Source of the DNA: Bacteroidales bacterium
GTDB lineage: Bacteria; Bacteroidota; Bacteroidia; Bacteroidales; SM23-62
DNA length: 6,438 bases
Direction of reading: 5' to 3'
Assembly: GCA_016783865.1 (NCBI GenBank)
Contig: JADHVS010000242.1
Location: 1 to 6,438 of the forward strand
Shown here: one piece after another, positions 1 through 4,437 of the stretch
Layout: each line of letters starts with the position of its first letter
Position numbering within the stretch: the first letter of the stretch is position 1
Translations under genes and position numbers: made by a program
The notes under the pieces: generated by a model
What the model saw: the letters and a program-made list of their open reading frames with translations, nothing else
What the model was told of the DNA's origin: nothing
Database searches by the model: none

Positions 1-705
1 GTTGTGGTGGGAGAATGTGAAAGTAAAAGGAAAAGAGCCATGGCAGTTTTGACTAGCATGAAAGCGGAAGGGATCAGGCCAAAGGTCATTGCAGCCAATT
101 CACGTTTACAGGTTTATAAGGACCGTGAACTTCTTCAATGTCTCTCAGGACATAATATCACGTTATGTATTGGAATAGAATCACTGAACCAGGCTGTCCT
201 TGATGGCTATCAAAAAGAGCAAAAAGAAACTGAAATTCTTGAAGCGATTAAAACACTCCGTGATTATGGCATAAAGGTTATGGGTTATTTTATCTTTGGA
301 GCGGATCAGGATGATAAGGATACACTAAAAAGTTATTCGGAATTTATTGATAAATCTAAAATTGATTTCTTCCAGGTTTCCGTGTTGACTCTATATCCCG
401 GGACAGAATTCTACAAAAATCTGGTATTGCAAAAAAGGCTTTTTACGACCGACTGGACCTATTATGATGGCTTGCACATTACCTTCAGGCCGGCAAAAAT
501 GACCGCCTATGAACTGCAAAAGGAATTCTTGGATTTTTATAAAAAGGAGTTTTCATTAAAATTCCTTTTAAATCCCAGATGGCTTTTCAATCCTGAGATT
601 CTTCGAAATAAGTTACTCATTTATACGCTCAGAAAAATGTTCAACAAGGACATGATAAATTATTACTCTTTCCTGGAAACAAATTCCAATAAAACGATCA
701 ATTGA
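1..705 (+). CDS. Radical SAM enzyme, B12-binding-domain family (C-terminal part, 5' partial)
   Basis: The frame is open from the first base, so the gene starts upstream; 234 codons are visible, ending in TGA. Visible signatures are those of the C-terminal half of a radical SAM TIM barrel: a GIES motif (GIESLNQAVLDG, about residue 58) that packs near S-adenosylmethionine, a YFIFGADQDD strand-loop, LTLYPGTEFY, and DWTYYDGLHITFRP, followed by a helical tail. This order is typical of B12-binding-domain radical SAM proteins, which have an N-terminal cobalamin-binding domain and a CxxxCxxC iron-sulfur motif. Both would lie left of the window and are not seen. Members carry out methylations and rearrangements on lipids and other metabolites, and the substrate cannot be told from this part. 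The GTG at position 4 is not a credible start because it would remove the cluster-binding motif. The stop is 17 nt from the stop of the convergent ORF at 723-929. Confidence 0.85.
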   Translation, partial: VVVGECESKRKRAMAVLTSMKAEGIRPKVIAANSRLQVYKDRELLQCLSGHNITLCIGIESLNQAVLDGYQKEQKETEILEAIKTLRDYGIKVMGYFIFGADQDDKDTLKSYSEFIDKSKIDFFQVSVLTLYPGTEFYKNLVLQKRLFTTDWTYYDGLHITFRPAKMTAYELQKEFLDFYKKEFSLKFLLNPRWLFNPEILRNKLLIYTLRKMFNKDMINYYSFLETNSNKTIN

Positions 706-722
706 CAGGTCTGTTTATACAG

Positions 723-929
723 CTATTTCTGGTGTTGTTTGTTCGACGAGCATTTACTCAGGAATTCTTCAAGTTGTGTTTTCTTGTCCTGTAAGGTTGT
801 AAGTTTTTTCTTAAGTTCTGATATCTCCTTTTTGACCATTTTTAATTCGAATTCCTTCTTCACTTTATCTAAATATTTCTTCCCCAAACGATCTGCAATA
901 TATTCTTCAAGTACGGACCCATTCACCAT
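723..929 (-). CDS. Small coiled-coil protein (hypothetical)
   Basis: I do not recognise this 68-aa protein. It begins MVNGSVLEEYIADRLGKKYL. From about residue 23 to 60 it is a lysine/glutamate-rich helix with heptad-like leucine spacing (ELKMVKKEISELKKKLTTLQ), predicting a coiled coil, and it ends in a polar tail. The ORF on the opposite strand is serine/phenylalanine-rich and looks like a shadow. No Shine-Dalgarno sequence precedes the ATG. The same frame stays open upstream for about 26 codons, back to a TGA at 1008-1010, with protein-like residues (YTLNYHRTWLN directly before the Met) but no further ATG. The gene may therefore be the 3' remnant of a longer one or use an unusual start. It lies last in the minus-strand series, 119 nt after the recombinase-like ORF. 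It could be a small dimeric accessory protein or a decayed end of a mobile-element gene. Confidence 0.5.
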   Translation of the reverse strand: MVNGSVLEEYIADRLGKKYLDKVKKEFELKMVKKEISELKKKLTTLQDKKTQLEEFLSKCSSNKQHQK

Positions 930-1014
930 ATTCAGCCATGTTCTGTGATAATTTAGCGTATATTGTGTAAAGGTAAAACAAATAAGTTGAAGTCTTTTCT
1001 GTAAATTTCAATTG

Positions 1015-1050
1015 AAAAGTATACCACATTCCCGTTGAAACTATACTTTT
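1015..1050 (-). terminator. Possible weak terminator hairpin after the 67-aa ORF
   Basis: AAAAGTATA (1015-1023) and TATACTTTT (1042-1050) form a perfect 9-bp inverted repeat around an 18-nt loop. It overlaps the TAA stop (1049-1051) of the minus-strand ORF at 1049-1252, and on that strand the stem ends in UUUU. The stem is A/T-rich and the loop long, so it may be a weak terminator or a protein-binding dyad. Confidence 0.3.
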
Positions 1051-1252
1051 ACTCCTCCAACAACTCACTATACCCATTGGTAGGAGTAAATTTATCCCGA
1101 AGTTTCTTGACCAGTGAGTTTATTATATTCTGGTTCTCGGGTATTGATTGGTCTTTGCTGGATATACCTGTGGGGTATCTAAAAACCAGTCCTTTGTTGG
1201 AATAATATAGAAATACTTTCCCGTTTAATTGGACAATCTCTTTGTCTTTCAT
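1049..1252 (-). CDS. Short ORF resembling a tyrosine-recombinase arm-binding N-terminus
   Basis: This 67-aa ORF has an ATG start. Residues 8-30 (QLNGKVFLYYSNKGLVFRYP, then TGI) have the shape of the N-terminal arm-DNA-binding three-stranded sheet of Bacteroidetes tyrosine recombinases, where a ...RYPTG(I/V)... strand is common. Residues 37-55 resemble the helix that follows. The SAM-like core-binding domain and the catalytic R...HxxR...Y region are absent, and I see none in the 120 nt downstream. It is either a truncated integrase remnant or a stand-alone DNA-binding protein. It lies 63 nt after the deiminase stop on the same strand. That gap carries an 8-bp direct repeat (GAACGTGG at 1266-1273 and 1287-1294) and a T-run, so it may have its own promoter or operator. 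The family assignment rests on a short motif only. Confidence 0.45.
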   Translation of the reverse strand: MKDKEIVQLNGKVFLYYSNKGLVFRYPTGISSKDQSIPENQNIINSLVKKLRDKFTPTNGYSELLEE

Positions 1253-1315
1253 TGTCAGCGTATTAGAACGTGGACACGAAAGTAAGGAACGTGGTTGGTC
1301 AAAAAAAACTGAGGG

Positions 1316-2161
1316 TTAGATTACGTTAAGAATCTCCCAACTGATACAATTCAACACCCCTCCCTGATGACTTAACTCCAATGAAGGAACTGGTATTACG
1401 TTTCCCGACCCAAATATCTCTTTGAAAACGGAAATTGATCGGTTATCAGTAGATGGATCATTGAAAGTTGGTAGGAAAATTTTATCCTCAACCTGAAGAA
1501 AGTTGACATAGATCCCCGTTGATGGTTGAATCCGATTGATCCTACCTTCAATTGGTTTATAAGGTACTTCCATAATTGAAAGTCCAGATTCTTTGAGGGT
1601 TTGGAATAATTCTTTCACAAATTTCCTATCTGTATCAACGACTGAATAATCGTTTATGAGAACCGTATCTTCATTGACAAATCTGACCATCCCATCCGAA
1701 TGTCCAGAATCTTCCCCCGGTTCTTTGGGAATAATGATGACCCTGTTAACTTCGAGATAATCTTTCAAAATCATTTTCAATTCATCAGGTGGAATACCTT
1801 TATTGTCCTTGAAAACCTTATCCGTGATAATGACCTTATTGTATTTCCGAATGACATTCCCACCATCAAGGTAAATGGGATGACAATTGAAAACGGGTAT
1901 ATCTGTTTCAATTCCCAGCTCCTTACAAATTGGTGAAGGGTCCGTCCTGAGGTGTTTCAACTTTTTTGGGTAATAGTCCTTTGTTAGTGAAAACTGGACA
2001 AACTTGTTTCTACCCACCTGAACAGGTAGAAAATCTCGACACCAAATATCAGATGTCAAGTCCAGAAAAGTCAATGGAACATTATTTCGTTGAAGAATTC
2101 TTTGAAATTCTTGTGTAAAATTTGGTAATCTCTCCCGCAAAAGGGACGACAGGAAAATCAT
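1316..2161 (-). CDS. Compact agmatine / peptidylarginine deiminase-family protein
   Basis: This 281-aa protein belongs to the PAD_porph (agmatine/peptidylarginine deiminase) branch of the guanidino-group-modifying superfamily. Known members hydrolyse a guanidinium group to a ureido group plus ammonia through a covalent cysteine intermediate. The expected motifs appear in order: DIWCRDFLPVQ (about 38-48, substrate Asp and Arg-Asp), YLDGGNV (97-103), GHSDGMVRFV (153-162, catalytic His154 and Asp156) and HQGGVLNCISWE (265-276, nucleophile Cys272). The active site therefore looks complete. There is no signal peptide or sorting domain, so it should act in the cytoplasm, unlike the secreted Porphyromonas enzyme. 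It lacks the usual N-terminal extension of ~350-residue agmatine deiminases, and the pre-Cys His of IHCIT is Asn here, so the substrate may differ. TTG at 2164 is possible, but ATG at 2161 is preferred. The start lies 3 nt after the HNH stop (TAA-TTG-ATG), suggesting translational coupling. Confidence 0.85.
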   Translation of the reverse strand: MIFLSSLLRERLPNFTQEFQRILQRNNVPLTFLDLTSDIWCRDFLPVQVGRNKFVQFSLTKDYYPKKLKHLRTDPSPICKELGIETDIPVFNCHPIYLDGGNVIRKYNKVIITDKVFKDNKGIPPDELKMILKDYLEVNRVIIIPKEPGEDSGHSDGMVRFVNEDTVLINDYSVVDTDRKFVKELFQTLKESGLSIMEVPYKPIEGRINRIQPSTGIYVNFLQVEDKIFLPTFNDPSTDNRSISVFKEIFGSGNVIPVPSLELSHQGGVLNCISWEILNVI

Positions 2162-2164
2162 CAA

Positions 2165-2665
2165 TTACTTCGTTTTGGTAGATACTAAACGGTTTTTCCA
2201 AATCTTTCCGATTTCAATACCAATGGGTCCAAATTCACTTTCGGTAAATTCGTCACTTTTTGAGTTATTACACCAATAACAACAAAGAACAAGGTTATCT
2301 ATCTGGTCATAATCAAGATTTGGATGACGACGTTCAAGTTCTAATTTTCGACCTCTTGTCTTCAATCTTCTTGTTTTAATTTTTTCATCTTTGATTAAGA
2401 TGTCTATTTCTCCCTGTGTCAAACCACAATAATGACATTGATTTCTTTGATTTTGATACCAGTCGTAAAACTCAGGGAAGGATACCTTTTGGAATTTCTT
2501 CCTATTAAATAAAGTCCTAACCTCAGAGATCTTTTTACGTTCTTCTTTCAATTCTTCCCACCATTCTGATAATTGTTTTCTATTTACCCCAAGTTTTTGG
2601 GATATCTCATCATACTTCATTTGTCTAATAACAGACATATGAAGAAATTCAATTTTTGTTTTCAT
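2165..2665 (-). CDS. HNH endonuclease with helix-turn-helix-like N-terminus
   Basis: A 166-aa protein from the ATG at 2665; a TTG at 2710 would give 181 aa but overlap the upstream gene by 35 nt, whereas the ATG leaves a 10-nt gap. Residues 4-39 (MKYDEISQKLGVNRKQLSEW in the core) look like a transposase- or sigma-type helix-turn-helix that would bind DNA. The C-terminal half is an HNH (beta-beta-alpha metal) nuclease: CHYC (Cys77, Cys80) and CCYWCNN (Cys128/129, Cys132) are likely zinc ligands, with the central Asn at IDNLVL (Asn124) and NNSKSDEF after it. At the canonical Asp-His position it reads LELERRHP, like the His-less D-R variants common in phage and Bacteroidetes HNH proteins, so whether it cuts DNA, and with which general base, is open. 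It sits between the 195-aa protein and the deiminase in a tight operon. Confidence 0.8.
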   Translation of the reverse strand: MKTKIEFLHMSVIRQMKYDEISQKLGVNRKQLSEWWEELKEERKKISEVRTLFNRKKFQKVSFPEFYDWYQNQRNQCHYCGLTQGEIDILIKDEKIKTRRLKTRGRKLELERRHPNLDYDQIDNLVLCCYWCNNSKSDEFTESEFGPIGIEIGKIWKNRLVSTKTK

Positions 2666-2675
2666 ATCATATTTT

Positions 2676-3263
2676 TTAACGGTTATCACTCGATTGATCA
2701 ATGATTTCAATATAATCCAAGATTGTATCTACTACTTTGCACATTTTCTTCCTGTCCATTGGATTCTCAATACTGGTAAGATAAGAATCCACAGATCTTT
2801 TTATATCACCATCCCCAACAATCTGACCACTTGAATAATTCCATCTGAGGATGAACCCAGTTTCAATATCTTCGAAATCTTTCTCAGTTAGAACAAAATC
2901 AAGATGTGAAGTTACGTATTCCTTGATATCATCACTTACTATTGGTTTACTTTCATTTTGGTTCTTCAAAGACTCCGAATATTCAAGATTTTGATCACGT
3001 TCTTTAAATTCCCTTCCTTTCTGTTCCAAATGGTCTACAACAGAGTCAATTAACCCCGGAACAATCTGATCATAGTTTATAAAGTCCACTAGGACATTCT
3101 CATAACCACAATTAATGGGGAGACCGAACCTTCCGAGGATCTCTTCGATCAGGATCGGTAACAGATCCTTCTCAGGAGAACCCAGAGTTTTAATTGGTAT
3201 ACCTTTTAGATGGTTCAACTTATTCAGGTAAAAAAAATCATTTAATAACTCTTCTATTTCCAT
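2676..3263 (-). CDS. Unrecognised acidic protein, first gene of the HNH-deiminase operon
   Basis: I do not recognise this 195-aa protein. It begins MEIEELLNDFFYLNKLNHLK, is predicted mostly helical, and has no signal peptide or membrane segment, so it is probably cytoplasmic. Residues 1-82 look like one helical domain. Residues 83-107 are a charged, low-hydrophobicity linker (KGREFKERDQNLEYSESLKN). Residues 108-190 form a second domain with a central strand-like part (TGFILRWNYSSGQIVGDGDI). The C-terminal end is strongly acidic. Cys52 and Cys175 are the only cysteines, so no zinc site is evident. The ATG at 3263 lacks a Shine-Dalgarno sequence but follows an A/T-rich leader. The gene leads the operon, 10 nt before the HNH start. 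Its role (DNA-binding partner, inhibitor or specificity subunit) is unknown. Confidence 0.7.
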   Translation of the reverse strand: MEIEELLNDFFYLNKLNHLKGIPIKTLGSPEKDLLPILIEEILGRFGLPINCGYENVLVDFINYDQIVPGLIDSVVDHLEQKGREFKERDQNLEYSESLKNQNESKPIVSDDIKEYVTSHLDFVLTEKDFEDIETGFILRWNYSSGQIVGDGDIKRSVDSYLTSIENPMDRKKMCKVVDTILDYIEIIDQSSDNR

Positions 3264-3312
3264 GATTATTCTATTTATAACATTAATATTTAATAAGTTA
3301 CAAATTGGAATA

Positions 3313-3344
3313 CAAAGAAAGAGAGGAAAAACTGAAAGAACAAA
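3313..3344 (-). promoter_or_regulatory. Candidate Bacteroidetes promoter for the 195-aa/HNH/deiminase operon
   Basis: On the minus strand TTTG (3344-3341) is followed by a 20-nt spacer and TTTCTTTG (3320-3313). This matches the Bacteroidetes -33/-7 consensus TTTG-N19-21-TAnnTTTG except for one base in the -7 element. It would give a leader of roughly 40 nt to the ATG at 3263. It is the best match found upstream of the operon. The region is A/T-rich, so a chance match is possible. Confidence 0.4.
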
Positions 3345-3347
3345 TCT

Positions 3348-3477
3348 TATAATTTATATAAAAAATAGGGAAGGGCCTTTGGGGGATTAACTTATTCCCT
3401 TTCAATTGATAACATGGTGAATAACTTTTTTCGATTATAGTTTTATAAATAACTGTTATTCAGTTATATAAATTATA
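3348..3477. repeat. 14-bp A/T-only inverted repeat, arms 102 nt apart
   Basis: TATAATTTATATAA at 3348-3361 is the exact reverse complement of TTATATAAATTATA at 3464-3477. The left arm lies 3 nt upstream of the -33 element of the candidate operon promoter. The right arm overlaps the second half of the dyad at 3449-3467. Chance is plausible in such A/T-rich DNA. Confidence 0.5.
3449..3467. promoter_or_regulatory. Operator-like dyad ATAACTG-N5-CAGTTAT
   Basis: Perfect 7-bp half-sites ATAACTG (3449-3455) and CAGTTAT (3461-3467) are separated by TTATT. The 19-bp size and symmetry suit a dimeric repressor site; as RNA it would be a weak hairpin without a T-run. No regulator can be assigned. Confidence 0.3.
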
Positions 3478-3509
3478 TATTTACTAATTAACCATGAAAG
3501 GAAAGTTAT

Positions 3510-3575
3510 ATGAGAACATTATCAGAATTGTTAGAGTTTATTGGTCATTGCGACCAGGAATCAAAGAAGCCCTGA
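3510..3575 (+). CDS. Possible 21-aa ORF or remnant of a broken gene
   Basis: ATG at 3510 is preceded by AAAGGA (3498-3503) at a reasonable ribosome-binding distance and opens MRTLSELLEFIGHCDQESKK, then Pro and TGA. An overlapping frame from ATG 3494 to TAG 3625 reads 43 aa and contains LRPGIKEALIKGTAESVTMV. The amino acids in both frames look more protein-like than random, so this may be one gene broken by a frameshift near 3570 rather than two peptides. I cannot name a family. Confidence 0.2.
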   Translation: MRTLSELLEFIGHCDQESKKP

Positions 3576-3685
3576 TAAAGGGAACCGCTGAAAGCGTGAC
3601 CATGGTTTCGAAACCCTGCCACTAGGCTCTGGGCCGAATTGATCACGGCATATAACCAGATATTGATTTCGCTTCAGCTGGAATC

Positions 3686-4207
3686 TTAGAACTGAATGGT
3701 GTATTCATACGGTTCAGGATCGCTGTCTTTTTTCTCCTGCTTAACGTTAGGCTTATCCGGTTTATGGGTATATAAAACAGTATAGTTGATGCTTACTTTT
3801 GGGAGACTGAAGTTGATCCTGGTTTTTGATGTCATTTTCACCCGTACGCCCCTGTTCTTCACCTTTTCGAATTGGAGCAGATGGACCACCCGGATGGCCT
3901 CTTCATCGCAACCATAACCAAGTCCTTTCAATACGCGTGGATTACTCACAGCGCCAGTGTCGTGAATGTCGTATTCAACAATTACAGAGCCCTCCACCTT
4001 TGCTTCAAGTGCGGTTTCAGGGTAACGCAGGTTTTCTGCAATAAATTCCCTGAAAGCCTTACTCCCGCCAGTATATTTTGGCAGGTTCAGAAAACGCTTT
4101 TTCTTATGGTGATCAATCATGGTCGTTGTTTGAGCGGGAACAGATACAAAGATACCAGGAAAAATAATGAATCCTATGTACTTGACGAAGTCCAAAGGAG
4201 GGACCAA
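3686..4207 (-). CDS. Exported TonB C-terminal-domain protein
   Basis: A 173-aa protein. Residues 1-26 form a signal-peptide-like segment (KYIGFIIFPGIFVSVPAQ) with probable cleavage after Ala25. Residues 43-136 match the TonB C-terminal domain: PKYTGGSKAFREFIAENLRY, then PETA, EGSVIVEYDIHDTGAVSNP, and GLGYGCDEEAIRVVHLLQFE before the final strand TRINFSL. A charged tail follows (DKPNVKQEKKDSDPEPYEY). In energy-transducing TonB this domain contacts the TonB box of outer-membrane transporters. Here the proline-rich periplasmic spacer is missing, so the protein is more likely periplasmic or envelope-anchored than a true energy transducer. No ATG precedes the signal segment: TTG at 4207 or 4195 are the only candidates before a TGA at 4226-4228. 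The first ATG (codon 30) would discard the export signal. It is divergent from the T9SS gene. Confidence 0.75.
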   Translation of the reverse strand: MVPPLDFVKYIGFIIFPGIFVSVPAQTTTMIDHHKKKRFLNLPKYTGGSKAFREFIAENLRYPETALEAKVEGSVIVEYDIHDTGAVSNPRVLKGLGYGCDEEAIRVVHLLQFEKVKNRGVRVKMTSKTRINFSLPKVSINYTVLYTHKPDKPNVKQEKKDSDPEPYEYTIQF

Positions 4208-4235
4208 TAACCCAATTTTTGCATTTCAGCCGTAA

Positions 4236-4259
4236 AAGGAATTTAATTTCTTATTCCTT
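4236..4259. promoter_or_regulatory. Dyad in the divergent TonB-CTD / T9SS-protein intergenic region
   Basis: AAGGAAT (4236-4242) and ATTCCTT (4253-4259) are perfect 7-bp inverted half-sites with a 10-nt spacer. The dyad lies between the two divergently transcribed genes, about 30 nt upstream of the TonB-CTD start, so it could be an operator. No regulator is known. Confidence 0.25.
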
Positions 4260-4374
4260 CCCAAAAGCATTAACATACCAGGTCGATTTTGCAATTTTTA
4301 CTAATGCTGACTCCTCCTGCGCCGTAATTTTGGATTTTCCGCAAAAAGCTTTCCTGCGTGTAGTGAAAACCAGT

Positions 4375-4405
4375 TTTGGCCCCCCGGATTCCCGAAGTAT
4401 TTTTG
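4375..4405 (+). promoter_or_regulatory. Perfect Bacteroidetes-type promoter (-33/-7)
   Basis: TTTG (4375-4378), a 19-nt spacer, and TATTTTTG (4398-4405) match the consensus TTTG-N19-21-TAnnTTTG at every specified base. Transcription should begin near 4411, giving a leader of about 27 nt that carries AGGAGG (4427-4432) 5 nt before the ATG at 4438. This argues that the in-frame extension upstream of 4438 is not translated. Confidence 0.75.
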
Positions 4406-4437
4406 GAATGACTATTGACATAAAAAAGGAGGTCTCT

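Larger units (their letters stand above)
3264..3685. other. Gene-poor intergenic region with inverted repeats
   Basis: No convincing gene fills these 422 bases. The left part (3264-3500) is very A/T-rich and holds the candidate operon promoter, a 14-bp inverted repeat (3348-3361 with 3464-3477), a short AGGGAA/TTCCCT dyad (3367-3372 with 3395-3400), and the dyad ATAACTG-TTATT-CAGTTAT (3449-3467). From about 3565 the base composition turns G+C-richer and a run of small hairpins appears (3570-3615). Two short plus-strand ORFs (3494-3625 and 3510-3575) start here. The base change suggests the right boundary of an inserted or reshuffled segment. Confidence 0.6.

Noticed and set aside
711..722. 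CTGT-TTAT-ACAG hairpin between the two convergent stops
   Set aside because: Only a 4-bp stem with no clear T-run; too weak to call a terminator.
739..948. Plus-strand 69-aa ORF
   Set aside because: Serine/phenylalanine-rich low-complexity translation antisense to the charged coiled-coil ORF; looks like its shadow.
3604..3625. GGTTTCGAAACC as a tRNA T-arm
   Set aside because: No 7-nt T-loop geometry, and no acceptor, D or anticodon arms fit around it.
3826..4210. Plus-strand ORFs (72 and 112 aa) opposite the TonB-CTD gene
   Set aside because: They are antisense to a clear TonB C-terminal domain and show no family features.
4219..4437. In-frame N-terminal extension of the T9SS-exported protein (73 codons)
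   Set aside because: It contains a consensus promoter and the AGGAGG ribosome-binding site, and starting there would bury the signal peptide.
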